DNA from: Serinus canaria
Lineage: Eukaryota; Chordata; Aves; Passeriformes; Fringillidae
DNA: 64,000 nucleotides
Assembly: GCF_022539315.1 (NCBI RefSeq)
Contig: NC_066316.1
Location: 35,837,245-35,901,244, forward strand
Direction of reading: 5' to 3'
The position numbers and the translations under genes were made by a program. The stretch's first letter is position 1, and every line of letters begins with the position of its first letter. Below, piece after piece: positions 1-13,900 of the stretch. Below the pieces are notes generated by a model, which was given only the letters and a program-made list of their open reading frames with translations, did not search any database and was not told where the DNA came from.

Positions 1-243
1 AGAAATACAGGGAAGAGAGTAACACAGGAAAATGTGGATTGTGTGATAAGTAGCTGGGCTTCAAATGGTTGGGTAGGCATTTTCGAGACAATAGAGGATG
101 ATTGTTTTCTTCTGAGCTTAGTATTCCAAACATAATTCTTGTGTCTATAACAAAACTGGCCTCAAATCTTTGTGCAGCTTGCAACTGCATTTTTTTCCAA
201 TGATCTAGAAAGGTAGGTAGTACTCCATTTACAGAAAATATAC

Positions 244-295
244 AAAATCATTACAAAGGTATAGATGTAACCATCTATACCTTTGACATGATTTT
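244..295. repeat. Near-perfect inverted repeat (24-nt arms, 4-nt loop)
   Basis: Arms 244-267 and 272-295 are reverse complements apart from two adjacent mismatches. The inner 14 bases (CAAAGGTATAGATG) pair perfectly around the loop TAAC. The element lies in the first MEMO1 intron in the window. It may be a miniature palindromic element or a hairpin RNA precursor; I recognise no named family. Confidence 0.75.
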
Positions 296-979
296 GACCA
301 TCTGTAACCATGTGCAAAGACATCAAAGCGTCAGAGCTTTGTGGTAATCGCCTTGGTCCTACAATTTATATTTTCATTTATGAGCAAGGCAGAAAACTTC
401 TCTGCGATGTGGAATGGCTACATGACCTTACACACAAATTTTGTCGTTTGTTTGGTATTGGACTTCATATCAAGGAGTTACTGGATACATGGAAATAAGA
501 ATTTTAATTTTTTAAAAATAATTTAGGATGTGTTTGACTGTTTTCTTCTCTGTGAAAATTCAGTGCATAATTTAGTTAGACTACACTGTGGTAAGTGTGT
601 GTGACTAGTTTGGCCAGTACGAGTTGTTTGTAGTAGGACATCTAAAAGCATGTTACTCCCATTGCTTTTGGGCAGCCCTCTGGCAGTTGCTTATTGAGGA
701 GATGTGGGATGGTTGCCCAGACACACTGCATAAAAAAAACCACCCAAACTGAATCATGTTGTAATAATGAATTATGACAGCTGTGCTTGTGACAAGTTAA
801 ATTGTTACAGTGTGTATGGTGGGGGTAAGTGGTTGATGTTGCATAATCTGGGGATTTTGGAAATGTTTTTCCTTAAATGAGCAAGGAGTATTATGTGTCT
901 TACTATAGAACTCTCCTACTGTTTGCACTGGGTATGTGAGAGCAGGAATTGTGTCTGTTCAGCGAGACAATGACTACCT

Positions 980-1009
980 ATTATTTATTGCTTGAAAGCA
1001 ATAAATAAT
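980..1009. repeat. AT-rich perfect palindrome
   Basis: ATTATTTATTGCTT at 980-993 and its reverse complement at 996-1009 flank a 2-base centre. Further AATAAATAAAT follows. It could form a cruciform and is probably neutral intronic low-complexity sequence. Confidence 0.7.
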
Positions 1010-1542
1010 AAATAAATAATTTTGTGTGCCATTTAGGAAGGTCCATCAAAACTTGAGAGAAAAAAATGGTGACCAAGAGGCTGTGTGTTCATCATAGATT
1101 TAACTTAAAATCTTCCTGTATTTCAGGCCAGACTCACATGTCAGCTGCTACCTTAAACTTGTAACATAGTCTCCTCAATTGTACAACTTGAAGAAAGTGG
1201 ATTTTACCATGTGTTTTCAGCCTGCATAGCTTCAAGGCTGTAGCTGAGGCAGGGATTAGTTTGAATTGTGATAGTTCTTCAGTGTGTTCCCATGGTTCTC
1301 TGGGAATTGTCTTTTCAAATCCTCCTACCTCCTCTGTTCTTGGCACTCCTGTCTCGGCCCAGAAGCGATTTGCTGTGTTATATATAAACCGGTTAGCATT
1401 TGAGCTTCCTCTTTCCTCCAGACCGCTCTCTTTCCACAGAGCTGAGTTTGACTACACAGGGTGAGTGGATGCCCTGCCCCTCATCCTGCTCTGTAGTTAA
1501 GATGATCCATCTGAAAGGGTAATGAGAAATGTGCTTTTTTAC

Positions 1543-1544
1543 TT

Positions 1545-1567
<23 letters not shown>
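1543..1567 (+). repeat. Poly-T tract (25 T)
   Basis: An uninterrupted run of T followed by ACAG. It resembles a splice acceptor, but no coding exon follows. It could equally be the reversed poly(A) tail of an old retroposed sequence. Confidence 0.8.
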
Positions 1568-1575
<8 letters not shown>

Positions 1576-4500
1576 GTTAAAAATCTTTCAATCTGAAAGC
1601 ATTTTTAAAAGGGTTGAGTGAGGATAAGGTTTTTAAGTGGTAGTTTATCCTGAGGTGCCTGGTACCTAGGGCTAAAAAGTCAAGACACCATCCAGGATGA
1701 TGTATGGCATCCTGTGCTTGGGAGGGGGTTTACTGCAAAGGTGAAGCATCTATTGCTATTAAAAAAAAAAATCTCTAAAATCTGGCTGTAGAAGTCAGCT
1801 CCGGGAAAGAAGGACCAAAGCCAGCTGAGAGGGAAGACAAAGAATGGATACACAATACAGCAATACAGTCTTTTTTCTTTTTTTGTGGTCAGAGGATATT
1901 CTTAAACTGGCTTAGCTGTCTCCTGCACTCCAGGAGTGGCAGCAATATCACAAGTGAAGCCACAACCATGAAGGAGCTGCTACTCTTCATGGATGGTCAA
2001 TGCAATGTGTGTAAGGGGGTCTGGAAGAAATGCCACTTCTTGTCTTTAGAGGTGCTCATTTCCATAGGGCAGCAATTGCTTCAGCTGAAAATAGACCATT
2101 GCTCCATCATTTTCTCCAGCCCTGGGATGTGCACTGCTTAGGTTCTGCCTTGGAAAATATGGAAAATATAAACATGCATTCCATTCTAGTATGAATACAC
2201 CACTTACTCGTATGATGCTAATGAATGCTGTAGAGCAGGTGGGACTGGCTGGGCAATTATGCACATCCAGATATGTTCACATGTTAGAATGTTTCATCTA
2301 AGTAAACAACTTTGTATTAGAGGGAAAGTTAGGTCCCAGGGAGAAAGCTCACTGCTTCCTACTCAGTGAAGCTGAGAAGGGGGCGAGAAGTGGAAGCTGA
2401 ACTTCACCATGTCGCTCTAGCACTTTGCTTCCCATGTGTTCTTCATTGTGTGCTGTTGTAACAACAACAACAAAAAATCTCAAAATAAAGGTCTTTAAGG
2501 AGTTTCAGCAGGTGAGTTCAGTATGACAGTTTAAACCAAAATGATTGTCATCTCTTTTCCCCACACCAAGAATTCTAGAGGAAAGTTAATGTTCATTCCA
2601 CTTCAGTCAATGAAGGATCTTAATGAACTTGAGGTATATACCTCTGGAACATTTGATTGGCAGCAAAGAGAACAGGGAAGTCTGGTCAGTTGTTCTTCCT
2701 CCTACTTAGCAACACCACTGAGCATGGAAAGCTTTACAACTGAGCTTCCAAACTGAAACTGTGCTGTGCCTGTTGCTGACAGTAGGTCACTGGTCTAAAC
2801 AACCTTGTTCTTTACTTGCAGAGCTTGATCTGCGTGTCTGCTTTTAAAAAAAGTTAATTGTATATGACATGCCATTGCTTTTGTGAACTAGCAACTTGTT
2901 GTATGCTGGCCACTGAAAACATTTGCAAAATTTAGATAAAAGCATGCAATGTCAATAAAAATATCACACAGCACTGCTGTCATGTAGATTGTTTTAAAAA
3001 AAGAAAGTATCACTCTTATGTGGTGAAAATAGTACACTCACATTTATTTTTGGAAGGAAGTCCCAGTCCTGCTGTGTTAATTCAACCGCCTAGTATCCAG
3101 ACATCTTGAGAAATTGATTTTTAACCAGCAGGTGGATGAGGAAGATTAAGGACAACTTGAAGGAAAAATGGCATAATTTTTTCAGTGGCTTTGAATGCAA
3201 GCAGACACATTCCTAGATACAAAAGAGCAGATGAAATACAATGGAAATGACATGCTATCCTGAATGTGGACTGTATGCAGGGTAGGGGTGTTTATTCTTC
3301 AATATGAGTAGATTCAGTAAGTGTTGGGCAGTTACTGCTGTGGGAAATCAATCCATATGCTTCTGAAATGGAAATAAACATTAGCTATGTGCCTCCTTTT
3401 TTTTCCTCTGTAGCATGTCGTGACAAGTGGGATATCACATTATGGTGCTGAACATGGCTTGTGGGCTCACAGCTGGCCTCCCTTGTCTGGCCCCTGCAAG
3501 TGCTGACTGAATACTGGGCTGCTCCTTATTAAAGTGTGTGATAAGAATTCTTGTTTCAGCTTTTCCCCAGTCTGTGGTATGGTGATATAGATAAAACATG
3601 AAGAGGTTTTAGTAGGCTCTTCCAGGTCACAGGAGTAAAAATCAAATTGAGAGTGTGTGTGAATAGCAATACTCCATTATGTGGAACTTGCCCTGCAAAA
3701 CAAGTTTGTTGTTGTATTTGTTAGGGCTTATTTCTCTGCTTTCCCTGACCAAACCATAGTAGCCAGAGGTGTGCTGTTAGCCTGTGCCAACTTGTTTGAG
3801 CTAGGAGAACCTTAATTTCCATAAGCTCATTAATGCAAATGTGAGTTGGCAGAGTACTTGCTGTGTCGACTTGAAACTCCATTGCACTCATTGTCTTGAA
3901 TGCTCTTTTTTTATGATGAGCCAAGTAAATGGCCAGTAAATACTTGAGGAGACTTTAAGCTTAATGGTGCACTTGTGTTTAGAGTTTTCTGCTGTCCTAG
4001 CTTGTCAGCAAAAGAACCCCAAAGGAGATAGGCACTGACATCTTGTAGCTACCATTTGTAAGGATTAAGCTTCTAACTTGTTTGGACAAGAAATGCCAGA
4101 ACTCTCTAATAACTGGCTGTCGTACTGCCAGCAATGTTTCAACCTTGTCTTTTGGGCAGGAGTCTGCGTGATGGTGTGTAGATCAGCAGGAAAGTATAAT
4201 GTTTTGAAGAACTTCAGCAGATCAGAAAATAAATGAAAAGGCAATTATGTGCCATGAATGATCAGTTCAGAAGTTGCATTTCCCTCAAAGCTGGCCACTA
4301 TTTTCACACATTTGCAATCCCTTCTATTCCTTTGTAATCCCCAGTAAGATCGGCATTAATGCTTTTTTACTGCCTTTGTACCAAATACTGGTTTTTCTGG
4401 TGTCAAAACCCGCTTACTCTGTTAGTAGCTCTGTGAGGTAGGCAGCTTCAAGGTGCAATAGCAGTGTGATTCTGAGATAGTAAAACTGTTCTCATTTTTG

Positions 4501-5101
4501 CCTTCTGGGGTTTGGGGGCCTCGAGGAGTGATGTGAGAATGACTTTTCATTTTAACAAACAGTGCTGTAATCCCAGCATTTGTATGCTTGTTGGCATGAG
4601 CTGGAACTTCTCATCTGCATTAGAGAAAGTGTGTACATCAGTTACAGCTGCTTCTGCTTTGCTGTGGTGTTGCTGAATATGTGTAATCCATTCCCCAGGC
4701 CTGCTGCCCACAGTTTCTGAGGGCAGATGCTGCTGCTGCTGAGTTCATTGACCCTGAGTGGCTGCATCCCACCTTAACTTAGGGCAGAATCTCTTCTCTG
4801 TAGTGTGTTGGATATGGGTCTCTGCGGCAGCTGAAGTGGTCAAAAGGGAATCATGTGACTCTGTGTGGTTCAGACTAGGAATGCAGACAAGGGCTTGAGA
4901 AAGATGTTCTCTGTGCCATAGAAGAGTCTATAAAAGTGGTTTAGTATGGCATGCCAAGAACCCTGGCATGCTCCACAAAATTGGAATAACTCATTACAGT
5001 TGGTTCATAAATGTAATGCACAAGTAGTGAATCATCATGTTGTTTGTAAATGGTCATACACAAATGGATCCAGGAAAACATGGAAAAAGGACGTGGGGGT
5101 C

Positions 5102-5203
5102 ACTGAAATGAGATGTGGTTTAGTGGTGAACTTGACAGTGTTAAGCCTATGGTTGGACTCTATGATCTTAAAGGTCTTTTCCACCTTGAATGATTCTATG
5201 ATC
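5102..5203 (+). mobile_element. CR1 LINE 3'-end fragment, + orientation
   Basis: The stretch runs from ACTGAAATGAG through GGTTTAGTGGTGAACTTG, GGTTGGACTCTATGATC and TTAAAGGTCTTTTCC to GAATGATTCTATGATC. This is the standard 3' terminus of avian CR1 elements, ending in the short ATTCTATGA-type repeat. Only about 100 bases survive, as expected for a 5'-truncated copy. Confidence 0.85.
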
Positions 5204-8200
5204 TCTTGTAGTGAAGGGAGCTTTCTGCAGTAGCAGGATAATTAATGTACTGATCATGAAATCTTAATGTTGTGACATTAGCTGAAGCATTACAAATACA
5301 GCTGTTAACTTAAGTTATTACCTTGCAATCTGTGAACAACTAATCATAGTGTCTTACGAATTCATTAAGTATTTGCTTTGCAATGTTAAATACCAAATGT
5401 AATATCTCTCTCTCTTTGGTAGTTTATCTTTTTTTAGGCATTTTGAGGGGAAACTGGATGTGTCATTACTGACTCTTTTATGAATTAAACATGGAACACA
5501 GCATTAATATGCAGACTGTATTATTTAGCATTGTATACTGAAAAAGCATACTGGAATAATTTGAAATAAAATTTCTAGGTTCTTATTTCTAGTTGAATCA
5601 CTTAAATACTGTCAAAATCAACATACTTCAAGAACTTTCACTGTACAGTTGGAATTGAAAAAGAGTTTTATATTTGGTGTAGTTCTGGTATCATTAAAAT
5701 AGGCCTGCAAGTATCACTTAGTGAACACTTTCATAAATCTCATTTACATTTAGTGTGAGTTAGAGCCAAAATCATTCTCAGAGGTATGGAACAGAATGTC
5801 ATTTGTTTGGATCTCTGAATGACTTAGGTACTAAGGTCCTGGGTACTTTTTTATGAAGCTAGGTAGGTGCATGTTGGTTGATATTCCTAATGAGTGGTGT
5901 TATAGTTTGATTTTTTTTTTTTTCATTCATGCCAACTTTCAGTAAAAAAACCAAAACAATAACTAGTTAAGTACTGGAGAACTGGGGCATGCAAGTAAGA
6001 GCTACCACCAAAGCAGATTTTGATATCCGTTCCAGTGTTTCTGTTGTGACTTCGGTTTTATTTTTCCCCCGTTCAAGCAATACATGCAGTTTTAGTTTTG
6101 TCTTACAATGTGTATAAATAGGAATTAATGTGGCATTGGTGTAATCTCTATTTGCATCTTAATTTTCCCCCAGGTCCTTGTTTGCATCGGTAAATTTCTG
6201 CGTTGCCTGTAGTCTGATTTCACCATTTTATCAATATTGGAGGAGAGTATATGCTAGCAGGGGAGAATGTACCATTAACATGAGTTGTTGAAAGTCACCT
6301 TCTATTCCTGACAAATCCTAGTCTTTGCGTAGCTAAAACTTGTCCTTTATTCAAGGATTTGGCTTTTGTTGCATTGAGAAACAGGTTTGGGTTTTTTTTT
6401 TTTTCATGTGCAGTCTGTGTTTTTTGAAAAATCTTTACACTTTATGCAATTTTAACTGTTAGTCCTCTGTCACCTTTCAGATTTCAGTTTGCCTAACAAT
6501 TTAATTAGTGTTTCAGATTCACCTTCAGAATTGTGAAGAAAGGAGTTCCTTTAGTTCCAGTTACCAACCTAGTTGTATGCCAGCCCCCAGGGTTTCATTA
6601 TTACTTAGCTTTTACTCCTGTAGAGTGTTAGAAAAATCATACTCACTTCTTACCACACATGTTGTAATATTTATTAGAAGCATTTTTAAGGTGTAGACTT
6701 TTCTCATCAATGGCAAAGGTAGCTAAAAAGTGGAAGACTCAAAGTGGGGTGGTGGCTCCTCTAGGTAGGAGACATTCTTGGACAAGTAAAAGCTGTCAAG
6801 GCAGGGGGCTGCAGTGTTACTGTCATGGTGCTCCAGCATTACCTGCCTTGCTGCGAGTGCTGTACATGTGCAGCTGAGGGGGAACTGAGCAGTTTTCCTT
6901 GGCACTGCTCTAAATTTTGATTGAGGTTTATGCTCTTCCAATAAAAAAAGTATTCACTGAGACTGAGGATTCAGAGCAATCACTGAGTCTTCCCTGCCAG
7001 TCTGAAGAAGAATGTGCAGTGTTGGCTGCAGGAAAAGGAGCAAAATGCAATTACATTGTGTTGACACTTGGCATATAAGCACTTCAGCCTCCCTGACAAG
7101 GTGAGGTTGGCTGTAGAAAGAATGTGCTGGTTTGGCTTAACCTATGAAGTCTGGACCACGACAGCTGTAAATTGGGGTGATGAACTTATCTGAGTCACTA
7201 CCAGATGTCTTTGTGTTATTATTCCCTGGGTGACAATGGCATGCGAGTAATGTGGAAGAATTCTTTCTTACTTTAGAGCTTTGTGATGGGATAATGTTTA
7301 TTGTTAAAATAAGGTGTCCCTTTAGGCAAGATAATTGAATAAATGCTGCTTGTAGTTGTTTCTGTAAATTTGCCTAGTGGAGATTTGATCTGTGCTTGCA
7401 ATTATTTTAAACCTTGGCATAACTTCTACTGGTTTTCAAAACAAAGTAGGATGTGAAATATCCACATATAATGTCAGAAATCTTTAGTTACGCACCTATG
7501 TTTCTATCTGACTTCATAGGATTGAAATGTAGATCATAATGTTACATACTTCAGTGAGGCTTATATTTTGCTGCTTAACCTTCTTTTGATCAATGAAAGG
7601 TCTGATCTTACAATATTAATATTGAAGTATACTGATTGTTGCATCCAGAAATTGCATCCATAAGGTTTTCCACCCTTCTGTCTGGGTTAGCCTTAAAGTT
7701 GCTGTTACTTTCATCCTGCCAGCTTTCTCAACATGAGCTTTCCACCTGAGGTTCAAGGAGTCTGGACCTATTTTACTTCCCTCCAAAACAGCAAGGGGGT
7801 ACGTGGGTGGCAGTGCTGTTCATTGTCCATGCTGGTCAGCTAAGGAGATGCACGTTCACTGGATTGTCTTGATGACTGACTGTTTTTCCAGTTAAGCTTC
7901 ATTTAAATATGAATAAAACTTACTTCTTTATGAGGAAGTACTCATGTACTATAACGCAATTCCATATGGCAGAGCACAGCTACTGTGATAGTGTGGGTTT
8001 ATTTATATTTTGTATAACCAATTCAAGTATTTTGACTTTAGCTTTAAGCATCCTCATGTTTGAGAAATGGGGAGAAAAACTTCTCTGAACAGTTCAAGAT
8101 AAAGTTGGTGCTAATTTGCTAACAAGAAAATTACAGTTCTAGAGTATCCCCCTTAAAGTATTTGTAAGCATAGGAAGCTGCAGGTAGGCTGTACTTTTGT

Positions 8201-10879
8201 GAGTTCATGTGAGTGGTGTTTGGTTTTTTTTTTTTTCTTCTTTTTTTTTTCTTTTCTTTAGCTAAAAGGTCATGGATATGTTGTACTCTCCATTCTCTCT
8301 CTGTTATTCCTTTGAGAGAGAAATTTGATTGCATATTTTATTAAAATAGCACAGATAAGTATAAGTTGAAATGAAAGTTTACATTAGGTCAAAATTAATT
8401 ATTTAAACAGGCACCTTATACTTGACATTAAAGGGAAAAAATCTGAAAGCAGATGTGTTACTTGGTCCTTAAGTAAACACTGACAAAGTTTCATCCCTTG
8501 GGTCATACAGATCTGTTATTTTATTGCCTCTAGGAAGAAATGTTACTTTGTTATGTGTGTCTATAGTAGCAGACTGAGCAAACCTGGGCATCTTGTTCCA
8601 CTACCACACTGTAAGATTGGAAATTTTAATCAGATTTGACCAATCATGAAATTTTAGGATATCAATGGCCAGATGTTCTGACCTTTGTCTTTAAATTGTT
8701 CAGCAGGTTACCTGATTTATCTCAACTGAGGGCAAATCAACTTAACCACATCCTCAGTGAAAAACCCTTGCTAAAGAAGGGATGGAGGAGGGCTAAGCAT
8801 AGTGCCTTGCAGGGGAAGAGATCCTCATGGCTTAAATTCTGACACTTTTGCAGTTGTGTTGCCTATGGATCCTCTTCTTTGAGGAGAATGGGTCAGGTGG
8901 GGCAAAGTAATGTTTAAGTCTGGGTAGTCAGTGTTGAGAAAACAGTGTCCTCCTAAAGAACTTAATTCAAGAAGTATTTTATCTTTCTACATATTTTGGG
9001 AGAATTAAGTAAAAACATTTTTAGGTGATTTGTTCCTTCACTGATGTATGTAACAAATAAAAGTAGTAATAGTGTAGAAGTGTACTGTTTTGTTAGTCTC
9101 CTATTATCTTAGAAGGAGGGTGAAAGCAGAGACCTATTTATTTTTACTTAGCTTCCCCAATAGGCTCCATTTTCTAAGATGTCATTATGTTTATCTCTGT
9201 TGCATGTCAGCTGCTTGTAGTTTCCCCAAGCAACACAAGCAGCAGAACAAAATTGGTATGTGGTGGAATTTTTATAACAAATTCATAATTTCACGAAGGC
9301 TTTATATTATGTGAGTGACAGCAGCTACTCTGTCACTCTTTCACCTTGTTAGAGTTGCAGACAGTAACTAAGGCTTTCAAGTTGTAATAGAAGGCTTAAG
9401 AAAAGGGTGCTGCACTTGTTCACTTCCTTCATGTAAGAAGGCAGGGCTCTTTACAACTACAGAAGTTGTCCTTTTTCAAGGAGGCATGGATTTAAGTTCT
9501 GTATAAAAACTAATAGCTTCAACACCTCTACCCTTCATGTCTGCATTTTCTAGGGAAAGTTTTTTTGCTATCCCTGGTCAGGGACTGATTGGATTCTGCA
9601 AAAGTTGACACCTTTTCTCTCATTCTCTGTGGTTCTTGTCACCCTTTAGAGAGCTGTCAGCCCTTGTCAGGGCTGTTTGGAATGTATCCATTAAATGGCT
9701 TCAGGTAGTTTAATTTGGTTTTGACTTACACTGGCAGTTGGTAGTTCAAACCCTGCATGGGGAAGATACAAAGATCTACAATGTGCATGGAAGAAGAAGA
9801 GCAGCTTGCTGCACCATACTTTACAGATAAACTCTGCTGGCATAGAGTTCTGTCAAAAGCATAGTATCACCTGAAAAAAGTGCATCTATTTTCTTTGTTA
9901 ATGCTAAAACTTGTAACTATAGTAGCTGGATGAGCTTTTCTTAAAAGTTTGTTTAGTTTTCTTTAATAAGAAAGAACGTTGTACTGTATTTGCCAGACTT
10001 GCTTCCTGAAGGATAGCTTAACATCAGAAAGTTTTCTTGTGATGGGAAATAATCAAAATGTGGTTGGTTGGGGTTTTTAATGTTGCATTTCTAGAAGGCT
10101 TTTTTAACATTTGTCAGGTGATTGAATTAACAATATTATTTGCTACTTAGGTACAAAACTTAGTTTTAAAACAAATATATATTTTGGATTGGCCAATTAT
10201 CAAAGTTAATGTTGATGAAGTGATCATGTACTTGTAGGATATGTTGAATGGCCAGGGGTTGTTAAGGCATTAGGATAAGCATAATGTCTTCTCATTTTTA
10301 GCTTTTTCCTGTGCATTTACACATTTTCCAGGTTACAATGTTTTGTATTATGCTCTTGTACTTGCTTAATAAAGGATTTATTTTTGCAGTCATTAGCTAT
10401 CATGCAAGTGTCAGGCCTCTGTATTATGTCATCTTGTCATGTTGGGCTCTCTTGATAAAGATCATAACTTTTTACTTCTGAATTCTGCAAATTCGATTGT
10501 GAGAGGAAACAATGATCTGTCAGCAATTCTTTTGAAATCAGCAGCCATTCTTTCAAATGTTGAAGTGGTGTGTTCATTGGTCCTCACAGAGCAGGAAACA
10601 ATAAGTGGGTGTTAGGGTGTTTGGTAAATGAACTTCCAGACCAGGAGGCTGAAGCTTTCCTAAGGTAACCTTCAACATTATAAGGCTGGGGTTTCTTTTT
10701 GTTGTCACATTGGGTATTTTGGGGGAATGTTTTTTTCTGTTTATTTGTTTTTAGATTTAAACCCAGCTTGGAATGCTTAAGATGACTTTTAAATCTGCCA
10801 GACTTTCAAGCTTTATTTGTTAATTTTTGAGATGTATTCGGTTCTTTTATGGCTTCAATATTTCCATGTCTCTTCACAG

Positions 10880-10961
10880 GACCCCAGCTGAATGCACAGC
10901 TAGAAGGTTGGCTTTCTCAAGTACAATCCACAAAAAGACCTGCAAGAGCCATTATTGCACC
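10880..10961 (+). CDS. MEMO1: MEMO1 coding exon 2 (residues 21-48)
   Basis: The exon follows acceptor TGTCTCTTCACAG and ends at donor GTAAGT. It starts in phase 1, supplying GA of the split Gly21 codon. It reads [15 protein letters not shown], then [11 protein letters not shown], and ends two bases into Pro48. It is the first MEMO1 exon in the window. The only long reading frame over this stretch starts at 10827 and is in a different frame, so that ORF is spurious. Confidence 0.95.
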
Positions 10962-13900
10962 GTAAGTTCAAAACAGAAGTTCAGTAAATCTAATACTTGT
11001 TTAAATGCTCTTTCTTTTTCTGGTGATTTTGAAAACTGGTTAAAGCTAGTATTTAGCTGAAAGAAGGGTTGCATGGTTTCTAAAGAAGTATTTTGGATAT
11101 AGCATAGAGTGGCAGAAATCTGTGCACATTTGTGTGTATGATTAGCTTGCTTGTGCTGATGGACTGCACATATAATATTTGTTTGTGATCCAGTAAGATG
11201 GGTTAGAGTTATGTTAATGAGAAAAACAAGACCTCTCCAATAACAGAAAAAAAACCAACCCCAAGACAAAATAAGCAAAACTGGTGCATCCCTCACACTC
11301 CCTAAATAAAATCTAGCAGAGCTTAAAAGCAAAAAGCAATTATACACTATTCAACTATCCAAAATGGTTTGGTTTTGTTATTTTAGTTTGAGGTTTTTTT
11401 GAGCTATTTGTCCACAGGTAAAATAGGAGTCATGTGGACTATTTAAGGAGAATTCAATTTCTTGAAGACAGCTGAGACATTTAATGACAAAAGTATGTTG
11501 GTCATTCCAAGTAATTATGAGTTGGAAGGAAACGCTGGAAAAAACACCTTAAATATGATGCTTGTCCTGTGCTAACATAGCATTGTCCTAATGTTTGAAG
11601 TATTGTGTAATAGTATTGAGTGTGCAGAAGAAATTGTCCCACATCTCCCTTAGTCTTTCTTGCAGGAATGTCAGGAAAGAGACCTTTCAGCTGCAGATTA
11701 TGTAGTTTGGTTCTTTTTCCAGAATTGCTGGGGGTATTTCTGTGATCTCACCACATATTTTTTGTTAACTGTGCCCTTTTTTTACCATCTGTGAAATGGG
11801 ATATGCTTAATATTTTTGTGGAAGATGGAAGAAGCCTGTAGCAGAGGGAACATTCAGGAGACTCTTTAGACATTGTCTAATAACATACCTTGCCCATTTG
11901 TGAATTCTCAGTCTCCTGTTTCCCCCCTTAGCATGTATGTTAATACCTTGCTGAGATCTTTAGAATGAGTGGGGTAAGTGATGAAGTAAAATCCCAGGGT
12001 CATTTTGAAGGTAATTTGCTCCAGGTATCAATCTGTGGATGAATATAAATGTATATCTGAGCATAAATACACATAAATACATATAAAATCCTTCAGTGCT
12101 GTCAATGGGAACTTGTATCTTCAAGCATCCTGTATGCCTCAGGGCTTGCAGTGTGCATCATTCTCAGTGTCATTGTGTAAAGCTGTGCTGTGGGCATACT
12201 GCTGAGTGACCAGGGGCCATTTTCTGCCGCTTTACCTGGAACTCTAGGAGTGAATGTTCTATGAAATTAGTGCTTTTAGCAGTGTAATGTGAATTTTCAT
12301 TTTAATGGGCTTGAAGAGAATAGTTCTTCAGATTTGAAGGCAATAAGTAAAGCAACTAGTCAAAATAATTATAAATTGTTTTGGACCACATAGAGGAACA
12401 GTGGTTGAGGAAGGACCCTGCCAGGCTGATATGAAATGGTGAAGCATGTACTTATTCCCTGCAGTAAAAGATAGCATGCTGCCTTCCACTCCTTTCCATG
12501 TACTTGTTCATTCTGTTGCCAAGTTATTCTTCAATGACAGAGTATTTTTTTCTTTATCTGCTGTGACATGTAGTTCTCTCTTTGCCAGGACCCCTCTACT
12601 GTCATTATATTCAGTTACTGGGTTGTAGTTAGAAGAGCTTTCTGCAGTAGTTTGCCAGTTTGCCACTCCCTTGTTCACTGGCTGCACTGTTAGCATTATC
12701 ATGAGCTTCTGATAACAGGCAGTTGTGCAGTCTGCATATATCCTTTACAGGTAAGGGAGGGTCCTTTGATCTGGGGGTTTCCTGGCTGTTCAGTGGCCAC
12801 TGATAGTTTTTTAACTGGCCAATAAATGGTCACTGCCAGTTCTTCAACAAATACATGTCTTATGTGATCAGTACTGCAGCAGCATTTTCCTGCTCTTTCA
12901 GAAGTTTTGGATCACTCTTACTATTTTTAGTTCACTGGAGACAGAAAAAAGTCCTGAGAGATTAACACTGAATATCAGCATATTTAAGATGTTAGGCAAT
13001 ATTTAAATCCTCTCATTTTGTGTACTTTGGTTCACAGCCATGCAGGATATACCTATTGTGGATCTTGTGCAGCCCATGCTTACAAACAAGTGGATCCCAA
13101 TATCACGTGAGTATTGCAGCTTTCTGCACAAAGCCTAAGACCCTGAGGTTGCAATTCTCTGATAAGGGGAATGTTCTTGTTACTTTCTTACATCCTGAAG
13201 TACTCACATTTTAATTTTGTATTCTTTTTAGCCTTCTATGCATCACTTCTGTTTTAACATCATAAATCTTCTAATTGGATGTTACAAAAGGGGGAAAAAA
13301 AAGGAATATTGTTAAAATAATTGGTAGCTAACTATTTACAAGGGAGGGATTAAAGACTTTTCAGTTTATTACTGGTGTTCCACTGCTTTTATAAAAGCCC
13401 AAGCTGCTTTTGTTGGGGTTTTTTGGCCTTTGTTTTGGCTTTTTTGTTGTTGTTGTTTTTGTTGGGAGGTTTTGTTTGCTTTATTAAGTCAATTAAAATA
13501 CTTCACCATAATTCTGCATTGGTTTTTTAGTGCAGGATTATGGGCTGAATACTGCCAGCATTCTCTTCTGCTGTGGAGGAAGTGACCAGTGTGTTTATGA
13601 AAGTTAATTGTGCCAATAATTTTAAATGGACTTCTGTTTCTAAGAAGTTTAAAAAAGAAAAAGTAAAAAACCCAAAAAAACCAACCAACATGCTGTTGTA
13701 GTCTGTGTTTGCCTCTGAAAATTTGAATCCAGTTATTTTTGGGTAAAGTAATATTATTTTTATGTTCTGCTGTCTGCAACATTTTTTTTTAATTACAAAA
13801 ATTTAAAATGTCTCCAGTATTTACTCAAAGTATGTATTTTGCAATGCTAAATAAAAACTGGCTAGGCTTACCAGTTGTTCATAAGATAACATGCTGTAAT

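Larger units (their letters stand above)
1..10879 (+). other. MEMO1: MEMO1 intron upstream of coding exon 2 (5' end outside window)
   Basis: No sequence encoding the expected N-terminal exon was found here, so this stretch is taken as part of the intron between the first and second coding exons. It is AT-rich, with T tracts (1543-1567; 5913-5923; 8222-8262), a CR1 tail at 5102-5203 and two strong hairpins (244-295 and 980-1009). Open frames here are short and show no recognisable protein. A 5' non-coding exon inside this stretch cannot be excluded without transcript data. Confidence 0.8.

Noticed and set aside
1..10879. A search for the missing first coding exon of MEMO1 in the 5' part of the window
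   Set aside because: I found no sequence encoding the expected MSNRVVCREASHAGSWY-type N-terminus followed by a phase-1 donor, so it is placed upstream of the window.
10827..11347. 77-residue + and 131-residue minus frames around coding exon 2
   Set aside because: Shadows of the exon and adjacent intron. The true frame is fixed by the MEMO1 peptide and the splice phases.
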